Below, in pieces: positions 25,200 to 36,560 of a stretch of DNA of 64,000 bases; positions within the stretch are counted from its first letter, which is position 1, and each line of letters starts with the position of its first letter. The position numbers were made by a program, and so were the translations under genes. A model generated the notes under the pieces. That model did no database searches, had not been told where the DNA came from, and saw nothing but the letters and a program-made list of their open reading frames with translations. Origin of the DNA: Trochalopteron elliotii (taxonomy: Eukaryota; Chordata; Aves; Passeriformes; Leiothrichidae); NCBI GenBank assembly GCA_024734555.1, contig JANPWX010019815.1, positions 1,504,359 through 1,568,358 of the forward strand. Reading direction: 5' to 3'.

Positions 25200-25575
25200 G
25201 GTCTGCTTTGAGCTGGATGTTGTCTGTGATGCTAGCAGGTCTGGCAACAGAGGGTGGAATTTGAAAGACTATCGATTCTCTTGAAAGGCTGAGTGAATTG
25301 GTATTGTTCCGCCTGGAAAAGAGTGTTCACTTCAGAAGTGACCTAAACGTGATCTTCCAATACCTGAAGGGAGTCTACAAGAAAGATGGAAAGAAATTTT
25401 TACAAGGGCATGTACAAATCATGTCCTTACAGGACAAGTGGCAATTGTTTAGATTAGGTATTTAGGAAGAAATTCTTCGCTGTGGGTGTGGTGAGGCACA
25501 AGGACAGGTTGTCCAGAGAAGTTATCCCTGTCCCATCCCTGGATTTGTTCAAGTTCAAGTTCAAGATGAAGAGTT
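25200..25575 (+). mobile_element. CR1 fragment (ORF2 C-terminal and early 3' UTR region)
   Basis: This is an old, diverged, plus-strand CR1. Recognisable landmarks in CR1 order are the GAGTGAATTGG and CGCCTGGAAAAGAG segment, AATACCTGAAGGGAGTCTAC (25361-25380), TTAGGAAGAAATTCTTC (25467-25483), GTGGTGAGGCACA, and GATTTGTTCAAG near 25541. It lacks the 3' terminal octamers. A short triple GTTCAA repeat (25548-25565) follows. It is separate from the CR1 tip at 26395, which has a different upstream context. Confidence 0.85.
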
Positions 25576-26394
25576 TCTTCTAAAAACTTTTTCCTGCATA
25601 AAGTAAACATGGTGAACTTCTACTGCCACTTTTTATTTATATGGAAGAAAATGTTTACCTGGGTCTAAAAGTGGAAAATTTTCTCTGAAGTGTCAGTGGA
25701 TTCATTATCTCTGGCATGGATTATCTGAGTGGATCTCCAGGGGGAGGTTGCTCTGCAAGACTTCAGCAAAAGTCTCACAAGAGGATACTCTCACTGGGAG
25801 CTCCCTCCAACACTTAATTGTCTAATTCGATTTTTCCAATCTTGAAGCTGCTGAATGGAATTGTAGCTAATGCCTACAGAGAGTTTAGCAATAATACTTT
25901 CCCCACTGCACTCTGTGGCAAGGCAGGACTGCATGGGCTGTCAGTATGTTTGCAATGTAGTAGGATTTCTTTGGAGTAACTATTTGTTTTGGAAGCTTAT
26001 TGCCATTAATAGAAAACACTCTCAAAGGTATGCATATTTCCTGCCATCCATAGGATTCATGTTAGATTCAGAAATTTGTCTGGAGCTTGCATGTGTCTCT
26101 TTAGTCAAAGTTAGAAGAGTTTTATACTATATTCATAAAAACATGACTTTTTAAAAGCTATTATAGATGTCGAAGAGCAGCAGCTGTCGGCTCAGCTGGA
26201 AACCAGGTATTCAGTAATAGCAGTCCCTGCAATGTGGCTTACTGTGCGTAAAAAGATACAGGTGAAAGACAGCTCATAATGTCAGCCTAACCGGCTCTTG
26301 AATCAGCTGGGGCACATATAAGACTAAATACCTTCTCCTTGTGTGCTGCAAGGGGGAGTCTGTTACATAAATGTGCACCTATTAAAGGATTTAG
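25576..26394. other. Spacer between two CR1 fragments
   Basis: No gene is seen. A 94-codon plus frame (25870-26154) has no recognisable domain. The block at 25700-25860 has some GC-richer words but no family match. Confidence 0.65.
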
Positions 26395-26540
26395 TAATAT
26401 CTCCACTCTTAGAGATATCCAAAGCCTGTCTGGACACAGCCTTGAAAAATTTGTTCTAGCTACCCCTGTTTTGAGCAGAAGTGTTGGATTAGTTGATCTC
26501 CACAGATCCCTTCCAACCTCAACCACTCTGTGATCCTCCA
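26395..26540 (+). mobile_element. CR1 3' end
   Basis: This matches the CR1 3' UTR and tail: a CAAAGCCTGTCTGGACACAG-type segment (26421-26440), then GGATTAGTTGATCTCCACAG (26487-26506), CCTTCCAACCTCAACCA and CTCTGTGATCC at the very end. It is plus strand and severely 5'-truncated. The left edge is approximate. Confidence 0.88.
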
Positions 26541-27480
26541 TAATAACATCTATGTGATAATGTGCAAAGTCCAGTTTAATTGGATACGTTTCCTTCCTCA
26601 GCCATATTCCAACTGCTAATTAATCTCATTTAGGATGCTTGCAAGAGATAGCAAATCAAAATTCGTTTAACTCCAGTTTTTTTCCACTTTTTATAGTTTT
26701 GAGTAGAGAAGAAAACGAATTAAAAATTGCTTTTCTCCCAAAGAGGTTACAATGCTTTCTTTTTTTCTTTTTACCATTTTTATGTAATTTATTTTTTGTC
26801 AGTAGAATGATATTGTCATTATTTATGATTCAAATAGCTTCTCTATATTGCCATGCTTCTACAGAGTTCAGTAGCAGAATTAGGTGATTTGTTTTTCGTA
26901 GTAAGTAATACTTGCCCTTGAGCCACTGGGAGTTTTACTTAAGTCCTTGTCAATCTAGAAATAGGAGATGAAAAATGATAACTCTTTTTCATCCCTGAAG
27001 AGTCAGTACTGAAATCTCAACACGAAAAGCTCCCGAGACATGTAATTTTATAGCTGTGTTTTCTCTGGATGAAAAACATAGTGGAAGTCATTCTGGCTTT
27101 TTAATAATTATCTCATTTTGAGCCTAGTGCAGCTGGTTTCATAGTAATTAAAGTACTGGGGGTTACAAATTCAATACAGAGACCATACAATAAATAAACT
27201 TGAACTTCACACTCAATTGCACTAGATAGTTGGTGTACTGTTGTTCCTAACATTTGGTTTTTTCTTGGTTGTTCTGATCCAAATGGTATGCAGTCTTCTC
27301 TTCTAAAGATTATTGTTTCAAGCTGTGCGTTTGGAGGTGGTTGTGTTTGCATGTTTGCATTTAGCTTATGAAGAGCATCACATTGTGTAAGGATACCAGT
27401 ATAAGTACTTTAGGCAATGGAGCCGGATAAACTATCATAAAAAAGAAGCCAAATGGCCAGTTCCATATGAGTATCTGTTA
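26541..27480. other. Non-coding DNA, no gene seen
   Basis: This is AT-rich, with a T-rich patch at 26757-26810. No coding or transposon signal is visible. Confidence 0.7.
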
Positions 27481-27600
27481 GTTTTTTAATCTGTTTTTTT
27501 TTGTTGTTGGTTTTTTTTGTTTGTTTTTTTGGGTTTTTTTGGTTTTTGTTGTTGTTGTTGGTTTGTTTGATTTCTGTTTTGGTTTTTTAAAAAAGTTTTT
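27481..27600. repeat. T/G low-complexity tract
   Basis: About 120 bases consist almost entirely of T and G on the plus strand, including GTTGTTGTTGTTGG and several T-runs interrupted by GG or GGG. On the minus strand it is A/C-rich. It directly precedes the pentanucleotide repeat. The 93-codon frame through it (27521-27802) encodes only F/V/L/G and repeat-derived residues, so it is not a gene. Confidence 0.9.
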
Positions 27601-27635
27601 CTTATTGGCATTTTGGGATTTGAAAATTATTTTAT

Positions 27636-27720
27636 ATTTTATTTTATTTTATTTTATTTTATTTTATTTCATTTCATTTCATTTCATTTCATTTCATTTC
27701 ATTTCATTTCATTTCATTTT
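27636..27720. repeat. Compound pentanucleotide (ATTTT)6(ATTTC)10ATTTT
   Basis: Six perfect ATTTT units (27636-27665) are followed without a break by ten perfect ATTTC units (27666-27715) and one final ATTTT. The perfect phase shows that the ATTTC block arose by a T-to-C change in one unit and then expansion. The same pair of units in the same arrangement (TTTTA with TTTCA) is known from human intronic repeats that expand in familial adult myoclonic epilepsy. Here it is an ordinary-length bird locus. Confidence 0.98.
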
Positions 27721-28309
27721 TGCAGATTTTTGCCATTCAAGGGTTAAATCAGAAACCACACGGACATTGACTATGGAGTCTCCCCCACCCTGCATCCATT
27801 AGAAGACTTTGAACTCAATTCATATCTGCAACCCTCCTTCCATTACAAAGTAATGTCAAGATCTCTGCAAAGCCTGTGCTCTGTTTAATGTCTTCTTTGT
27901 CATCTAGTTAAATCCTAATGTTTGACATTTAGAATTATCTCTAATAGCTTTGCCACTTTCCTAGGATCTTTCTCCCCATTCAGCATAGGTGTTGTATAAT
28001 CTTTACTAAAATAGTATGCCTAAAACAAATAACATATATGTTACATAGATTTTGAAATTGTAAAAGTCTATATAAACATCAAGTCCACGGAGATTCAGTC
28101 ATGTTATTTCAAGTGCAAAGAAAAGAAAACAGATGTCATAAATGAGACTTAAACTACCTTAATCATAAACAAAAAAGATTAAAAGAAGGGAAAAACTAGT
28201 GGTTGCTGTTAGTCTTATTACAATCAAATTCAAGATTATTTCTCACAGTTCTCATCTTTTCAAAATGAGGTTTAAAAAACAGCTGATACAACCTGAAGTC
28301 TTTAATTTT
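27721..28309. other. Non-coding DNA, no gene seen
   Basis: This is unique-looking, AT-rich sequence without coding frames or known repeats. Confidence 0.65.
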
Positions 28310-28640
28310 CTGGGCTGAGCAAACCAGCTGGTTTTTCTCTCAGTCTTTCCTCATAGGAGTAGTTCTCCAGCCCTCTGATCAGTTGTGTCCCTCCTCTGAA
28401 CTCGCATCAACAGGTCCATGTCCATGTCTGTGCTGAGGACTCCAGAGCTGGTTGCAGCACTGCAGGTGAGGTCTCACCAGAGCAGAGCAGAGGGACACAA
28501 TCTGCAGCCCTTCCCTTGTCCACTGATGGAGTGACTCCATCATCCAAGGTCATTGGGTTGGTCAGGCTGAACTTGCCCTTGGTGAAGCCGTGCTGGCTGT
28601 CTCAGGTTCCTGTCCTTCATGTTCCTTAGCAAGGCTTCTT
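28310..28640 (-). mobile_element. CR1 fragment with internal deletion, minus strand
   Basis: Read on the plus strand this is the reverse complement of CR1. Landmarks are TTTCCTCATAGGAG (28347-28360), CCTCTGATCA, CCTCTGAACTCGC, CCAGAGCTGGTTGCAGCACT (28442-28461) and GTGAGGTCTCACCAGAGCAG (28465-28484). About 70 bases later comes GAACTTGCCCTTGGTGAAGC (28570-28589) with GTGCTGGCTGTC. The second block belongs several hundred bases further upstream in the ORF2 reverse-transcriptase region of an intact CR1, so the copy carries a large internal deletion (or two fragments were joined). It is inactive. Confidence 0.88.
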
Positions 28641-31411
28641 TACTCCTTGTAAGTAAAAATAACTTTCACTAATATTTAATTATTAATATGAATTAAGGGA
28701 ATAATTCCCACTACACTACAGGCTTGACTGTACAGCAGTAGCACTGATCTGATATTCAGACTAAACTTCTGTCATTGAGATCAGTAATTTAAATTACATG
28801 CAGCTTTTACTCAGCAAATTAGATTATTACATTTCTTACACTCAAACTCCACTATTTAGATGGAGAGTTAACTTTTTTTGGTAAGAATTTATTTTGTTTG
28901 CAATTTTCTGGAAGCATTTGGCAGCAAATCCATTGCTACTTTTTTCAGGGAACAAAGTTGAGCAAGGTGTAGTCTTCTCCTTCCCTAACCTCCATATGGT
29001 GCTTCTGATTCTCTGCCCAAGAGTATACCAAGTCTTTATTTGTACCTCTTCAATTCTATGTGGAATAGCATTGCAAATAAATTAAATGAACTCATCTATG
29101 TAACAGGTAAACTTGAAAGAATTGTCAATTAGCAAGCATAACTATGATGGAGGTGAGAGATTCAGCATCAGGGACATTCTGGCTTCTTGCTGTTGTTTGC
29201 TACAGAAGCTCTCTGCCTGGGGCTTGTGCCTACTGACATTGCAATGTACAGACATGGTAGTAAATCACTCACTGTAACACAATGACTCAAGCAAAATGAG
29301 ATGGAGAAGTACATTTTCCTGTGTTTACACAGGAAACAGGAGTGGCCAGAAGGGAGGATGTAGGTATACATCATAATACATCAAACCAGTTGTTCTGATA
29401 TGGATAAGGAAAGCCATGTCCATAAAACCTCATTGCACTCCTCTTTGGGTGCACCGTCTACAATCAGCAGGATGACAAGGTCTTCTGAATGACAGAAAGA
29501 CAGAAATTGCCCTCTGAATCATAATGAGACACTAGAAACAGCACGTCTATGACTGAATGCTTTCAAATAATCTTGACATTTCTTTTCCTAGCTGAAATAT
29601 CCTGTTGACTAGTTTATCCACTGTAGAACTTAAACACTGATGTCCATGGAAAAAATGTTTTTTTCACCTGACATTTTCCTCAAACTCTGGTATTTGTAGC
29701 ACTGTCCTCTGCTACCCACCCTGGTATTGAGATTTGTAATTTTACTTAAGCTTTTACTGACAGCAGTGACTGATGTTAAAAAAAAAGTCTGTTCCCAGAT
29801 CAGCCAGTGAAAACCAAGATAAATCAACAAGTCAAGAGGGTGACCATACTGATGGTGACAGACTCAGCATCACAGACAAGAATGGGGTAACTCTCCACCA
29901 CCACCATGCTGGAAGAGAATGAACACAAGAAACCAGGGCCATAGGTGAAAATTTTGTAGCAAATGCTACATAAACACCTAGTTATATGCTCCAGCTAATT
30001 AATTCAAAATATGTCTACTCCAGATTCATTACCTAATGATCAAGCAGTGCAAATACCTGACATCAGAGACCACCAGACCTTTTAAGGGCTGGGAGGGAGA
30101 AGGCTGTAATGCATTTTTCGTATCTTAGTTACAATGTTGAACTCAATTTTTAGCAAACTTTTGAAAATTTCTGAAGAATATAAGTGAAGAAAATTACCTT
30201 AAATGGTGTGCTAAACTGTGGTGACTTGAGCATTGTAGAAGTCTCTGTATGACTGCAAACACTGAAGAATCTATTTTTGGTGGTTCTGTTGTATGGAAGT
30301 TGGACATGTTTCTTTGTTTTGGATAAAATACTATATATGGAGATAGGAACAGAAAAAGAATAGATGTAAATACATGTAAGTCCTCAAACTGCCTGAGAAC
30401 TGTCCAAAAACCTAAAGGAGGAAAGAGAACTATAAACTGAGAAAGAAAAGATGAATTAACGTGTTCTCTCCATTTGTGCTAAGATTGCTTCAGTTGCGTT
30501 GGAGTTCAATCCAGGATATGTGATGTTAATTAGAGAATTGTCTATATGTAACAAAGATGCAAGTGTTACTGCTGCTGCTCAGCATTTTCCAAAGTTTGGT
30601 CATTGTTATTTGTATTCCTGGTGCAATACGGTAGAAAAAGTACCATGAAATATTTAGACAAGTTGTTCCAAGGGAACTGCATTTGGACAAGGTGGCACAA
30701 GGTTGTACAAGTTTACTGCAAAGTTATAGAAAGAGTATATTTACTATTCAGAACATCATGTTGACTCTGAAAAATACCAAATGCAAACAAATCAACACTG
30801 TATTTTGAATAGACTACCAGAAACTGTGTGGAAATGCATTGTTTCCTATGTAGACAACTGCAAAACACAGCTTGTAAAATAATAAACCTATGTGGCACAA
30901 TTTACACAAATGTTAGGGCATTTCTCTGCCCTAAAAATGAGTTTGAGGGACAAACTCTGTGTTACGTTGTGTTTGGCTCAGGAATGGGAAACACATTGTA
31001 AAGCGCGGGACAGAGCACAGACTCAGGCTCCTAATCAACCTTCCAGGCCTCAGGAGAGCTGGCATTTGGGTTGTGAGAAGGATCTTTTAAGCCATAAAAG
31101 GTCTCCACCATCTCTAATATTAGTTAAGCATAACCCTGCAAACATTCTGCTTTGTTGAGTAGCAGGCAATGTGAAGTGTGAAGTATGGAGTAAGAGCAAG
31201 AATTTATGTGAGACACAAATGGAGATTTTATTGCAGACCTCTGGTTCTGCATGTTAGATTTGCTCATTTAGAAAGCATATGTCAAATCATCAAAATATTT
31301 TACTTTCTCTTTTCAGACCATATGCATATAATGTATGTATACAGCAACTTGCTTTTCGGAAAAATAATGAATAAATTACATGTATAAAATGTCCACAGAA
31401 TGACGATAGTT
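28641..31411. other. Non-coding DNA, no gene seen
   Basis: There are no convincing coding frames. A 10-base inverted repeat with a 2-base spacer (TTTCCTGTGT / ACACAGGAAA) lies at 29315-29336. Two plus frames of 88 and 69 codons (30892-31158, 31178-31387) sit just upstream of the poly-A run at 31412. AATAAA occurs at about 31370, so the segment might be a retrocopy of a transcript end, but I cannot name a parent gene. Confidence 0.6.
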
Positions 31412-31434
31412 AAAAAAAAAAAAAAAAAAAAAAA
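31412..31434. repeat. Poly-A run, 23 bases
   Basis: This is an uninterrupted A23. It follows an AATAAA hexamer by roughly 36 bases, the spacing of a transcript poly-A tail, which is why a retrotransposed transcript is considered. A plain homopolymer expansion is equally possible. Confidence 0.97.
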
Positions 31435-34400
31435 GTGATTTTGTCCATTTAGCACATATTTTACCCATCTCTACATATTTAATCTCTTACATATCTGTTT
31501 TTCCTACCAAAAATGCCTTAGAAGTCTCACACAATTCAGTGTTTCTCTACTATTAAGTCCTTCTTCTACTCTTCCCCTGTCAACACCACCCTCTTTTAAT
31601 GGGACAAAATTTCTAAACAACAAATCTCAGTCTGCTTTCAAAATAATTTCTTGCTTTCCTGTTACAGACAGTTTTGCTGACTGTAGAGACAGACAAGAGA
31701 GTCCATTAACCAGCTTCTCTTGAAACACTATACTTATGTCTAATACCTTTATGGCTATTACCCCTGTACGACACAAAGACACTCTGCTATCTATGACTTC
31801 ATAACAAGAGTGAATCAGTGCTTATATGCAAGGTTTATTTCTGCTTGGAAAAAAGCTCTAAAATATTTGTGTGTTTTCATAATCATAAACTGCTCACTAC
31901 AATAATTTGCGAAATTGCAAATATGTCAGTCTTCTGACCCATCAATTTTTATATCTTTAGTTGGATTTACCAGTTTCTATTGAAAACTCTCCTTTCTTCA
32001 GCTGTCCCTCCGAAATACACAAAAAATAATTTCAGTATAGGTTGCCTGATGCTCCACATGTTTCTTGTTCTCTTCTTATAAAGTATTTTAGTCAAACAAA
32101 TACTAAACAATACTGTACCATATGCAAAACTTTGCAGATGGAGAAGGGAATGGTTGGTTGTTTTTATTTCCAAGTGCGTTAATTGATTTTCAAGGAAGCA
32201 TAACAAAATCCTGTTTTCACTCAGATTCATGACCTGAATAAGCAGTACTTCTGTAAGAGCTTTCTTTCAACATCTACTTTCTGTAAATATTAATGACAAT
32301 CAATGAAATCATTAATGAATCAACTTTTTGCAAATAGGTTTTAAAAGTTCAGTAATGAATTTGCTCTGAACAACTCAGTCAGTTTCTTTTCCCCCAGGCC
32401 TTGTGAGACTGTGAAGGGCACAGGTTATTGTGGTGGTTCTTGAAACACTTCTAATTCAGATAGAGAGGGTTATTGAATTGACATGGGATAGCCATAACCT
32501 ATATTATTGACAGAATGGATGGGTTAATTTTTAAAAACAAAAACAAGAACAAAACCAAAAACATCCCCCACCAAAACAAACCCCACAAAAAGCCCAATTT
32601 AAAATTTTGTATACCTGTGTGTTCCCAGGATTTAGAAAATAAGGACAATCCATTCTGAGATGTTCTGTAGACCTCGGATTTTTCCCTTGAGAGTGTTGGA
32701 AGCCATTTGTCTAAGCAATCACTGAGTGAAACAAACAAAAAAATTATGTTTTTAAGATGATATAGGATAAAACTATCATTTTGCAAAAAGAGAGAAGTAA
32801 GATTTTAATCTTCACGATCCGAGAGTAAAAGTAAAAATTCATGATGAAATGAAAACAGTAAAGGAGCTGTGTGAGAAATTCTGGCTGTGTATAGAGAAAA
32901 TAAAGTAGAATCCAGAGTACACATATATTTGTAGGCAACATATTAAAGAAGAAGTAATTCATTGAAGACAAATTTTCTCCAAATCACAAAATCTACCAAT
33001 AACTGTTAAACTAAACAGAAGAGTACTCATTGAAAACCATTGAAAAAACCTTGCCCTTTTGGATTTATTAGATTAAAGGGATTAATGAATCATCTATGCA
33101 GTGATTGAGCAGAGAAGTCTCATCTTTTTTTGCCTGCAGTTGCACACAAATGTTGATTCTAATCAGGTAAGGTACATACAGCTGAAACTACACTAGTTTT
33201 CAGAGCTTCAGTATCTGCAATAGCTGACCTATAAAAATCTTTCTGAAGGTTAACATAATTCTGAAGGTGTTTTTAAAGTATTTTTCACACATCTAATGTG
33301 ACTTTAAAAACCCCAGATTTTGACCTTTATGAACATACCAGAAAGACCCATGAGGAGAATTTATACAAGTAGGAAAAACAAATGAGTGCAAGCTTTTTAT
33401 GAGTAAATACAGACTGGAAATTATACTGCTAAGAATTCAAGGAATAGGATTTTGGAGGAATTTTCCTACAGGGAATAAAAGAACAAGTTATTTTTAAGTG
33501 TAAGTTTACATACTGAGGGACGAGAAGACAGAAGAAGATTATTTGCAATAAAAAGGGTCTAGACTTAATATTCCAAGAAGGTCTTTCCAGTTTTGTGTTC
33601 TTACATCACATTACAGAAAACTACAAGTATAGGAGTGCATGATTTTTATTAGGCAGTCGCTGAAGCTCCACACATGAACAAGTGTTAAATCCTTAACCCA
33701 AAGGAGTCTGAGTTTGATTTTGAGAGGAATAGTACTCAGCACATCACATAGCTGGACTTAGTGTCTAAAATACTCGAAAGTATCGAAGTTAAATGCCCAT
33801 TTTCAAGAAGTTGCTACTTAGTAGCTTACATTCCACTCTCTTAGCTAAGTAAGATGCTACTAGAAGTAGAACTTATTTTAAAGACATTCCGGGGTTTATG
33901 ATTCACAATATTACTACATACAATGTTTCAGCTTATGTTAATATGTCTCATTAAATTGGATAACTCTGGAATATCAATAATCAATTTTGCCGCTGTATAA
34001 AGTTGCTACATTTGAGTGAAGAGCAGTACAAATCTGTGAAATACTGGACAATTTTACTATTTCTGTATTTCTTCGATTAATGAAATCAACATATAAAAAT
34101 TTGTTACTGTTTTAACATGGATGGTTACTATCTGGTTTTTTTTAGGCTAGTTTTGAAGTGAAATTTTAACCTATTTTTTTTTTTTCTGATGATATTCCGC
34201 AAATTGTAGCTGAGCAGACATTTGCCACATTTATATGCTTAAATTGCACAGGTCTTGATTCATAATTGAATTAATGGTTAGGCAAGCTATGCTTTCTATA
34301 AGGAAACTATGAGGAAACACTGGTAATTAAGCCAGGTTGCAATGTTGCATAAACCCTTAATTGTCAATAGCCTTAACAAGGCAACAAATAAATAGTGTAT

Positions 34401-36399
34401 CAATACTTGGCTCTTTTTAACTCTGGAAATACCTACTTCTTCTTTTGAGTTGCACTGTGCTTCTTCCCACCCCACACATCTGAAGGAAGGCAGTAGAAGC
34501 CCCAGGGAACACTTTTGCTTGGTTTCACAGCATAGTTCTATCTTCTGTGGCCAACTATTGGCAATTTATGACAAAACCCCTGGTCCTATATTTAGGACAC
34601 ATTTATATTCCAGGTGTTCTTCTGCAAATTTAGGCTGTGAATGAGATTATGTCTGCCTTTTTATGTTGCTTGTTCTCTTGGCTTTACAGCACAGTACCCC
34701 CAAGTGGCCTGTTTAAGTCAGAATTCAAACATAATAGTTCATTGATGGGTTTTTAATGAACAAAGCTGACTCTAGACTAAGATTAAAAAAATAAAGAGGG
34801 TAGCAGGGAGCATTTCAAAGGATTTTATGTAAGCAAAAGTCAGCTCAGCAACCATGTCAGAGGAAATAAGTGTTTTACTTAAGATCACTCAGAAAACAAC
34901 CACCCAAATTTCACTTTGGATTGCCTTTCAGTGGCCCGTGGTCCTGGCTCATGGTTTTGCTCAGAGTGTCTGTAAAATGGTAACACTAATCTTTAGAAGT
35001 GATTTTTTCCCCCTTCATGGATGTTTTTTGTGATCATAAGCCAATAAGGACTGGGTAGACCCCAAATTTGTTTTCATGTTTTTCACATGGCATTAAAAAC
35101 AGCTGGGCATATGCTAGACTAATGACAGGGGCAGTGAAAGGACGCCAGAAAGAAGAGGAAAGGGGAGAGGGAGTGTCACCTGTACCTTTTTTTTTTTTTA
35201 ACTGACTGTTCCCCAAGTTTTTATTCATTAATTAAAATGTAGTACATTTTGTATTGGAAACTTCTGCTTTAAGTGGTCAACCAGCCTGCTGAATTAAAAA
35301 ATCCCTGGACAGTTGTCATCAAGCTTTTTGATTGAAACCATGTTCTTTTAAACAGATGTGGGATTATATTCTGCAAGGACCCCAGTGCTGAACAGCCTCA
35401 CTGAATTTGCTCACAGGTGAAATCACACTGGTTGGTATCAACCAGGGAGCCTGCAGTCCTTTCTTCAACATGCAGCTAAGTGTCAGAGGAACTGGCTCCA
35501 TGGTTGGTGTGGGACTGCTGAGGATGCTGAAAACACCTCTGGCTGTAGTCTTTACTCACAGCCCAGCAAAAGTTATTCTGGAGCTGAGTGCTAAATCAGA
35601 TGATGAATGAATATTTGTTTTAAGTCTGCCTGCCTTACAGTTATAAGGATGTCCTAGTCTGATTCGTTTCTACCATTAGCATAATCCATACATAAAGGCT
35701 ACTAAATACTGCAGTCATTTTATCTTTCACCATAGTAAGGTAGGATATCATGCCTTGGACTGAAGTTTCTGGGATATATCTCTCCTGTACAGTGTCAGTT
35801 AATTTGTCAGATTGAAGGACAATCATGACAGCAAAAACAAAGGGTTTCATGTAATGTGAACTTTAGGACTTTTTCTCTTGTTTTCAAATATGAAATATTT
35901 AGTACTGCATGTGTTTAGGATTTAGTATCAAAGACAAATTTTACCTCATTCAACATGATAGCTGAATGATACTGCCAATGGAAATACCAAGTAAAGAGTT
36001 ATTGTCAGAGTCGCTATGGTGGTTTATACAAGAACTGATATGCAGGGTTAATACTGGTATTTCAAAAAGTATGCAAAAAAATGGCTGGATGGAATGACAG
36101 CTGCAGTAGTTACATTTTGCCACCAACTTACACCAATCCAAATTTTGGATTTTGTTTCTTTTTCACCACATAATTATTTCATTAAATAAAAAGAAAAGAG
36201 AGAGAGAATAAAATAATATTGATTATTTAGGATTTGAAACATTGCTACACAACTCTGAGTGCTCAAGGGTCTTATAACAAGGGCCACATTCAGAAAATTC
36301 TGTCTAGGTTCCTTACAGCAGCAGCTCACCCAAACACAAGGCAATGTGGCTTGCATGGAGTCGCATCAGCAGAACTTTAAACTCTGCATCTTCGTTTTT
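31435..36399. other. Non-coding DNA, no gene seen
   Basis: This is mostly AT-rich. A frame open from 35392 to 35610 is bounded by stops and its translation looks less repetitive than most (it includes GSMVGVGLLRMLKTPLAVVF). It has an AG acceptor-like site just before GTGAAATC (35417), but there is no recognisable domain. A T-run lies at about 35188-35200. Confidence 0.6.
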
Positions 36400-36560
36400 A
36401 GAAAGATATACTAGTCCAGAAATCTTACTAGTCTCTGACTATAATCATGATAATTGTAATGAAATGCCAGATGGTAGATTAAAGAGAAAAATAATGAAAT
36501 TACATAGGGAAGCTATAATTTACCTTCTCACTTCCTTTTATTGTTAATGGCCATTGGTTA
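36400..36560. other. Possible conserved non-coding element
   Basis: A compact run of transcription-factor-like words with little low-complexity sequence: ATCATGATAATTGTAATG (36445-36462), CAGATGG, AATAATGAAATTACAT (36490-36505) and ATTGTTAATGGCCATTGG (36540-36557). Clusters of homeodomain, E-box and SOX-like words are typical of developmental enhancers, but only alignment to other birds could show conservation. Confidence 0.2.

Noticed and set aside
25200..26540. Reading the two plus-strand CR1 fragments as one interrupted element
   Set aside because: The first ends in the segment where the second would already have begun, and sequence styles differ, so two independent insertions are more likely.
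27521..27802. Plus frame of 93 codons rich in F, V, L and H
   Set aside because: It is the translation of the T/G tract and the ATTTT/ATTTC array.
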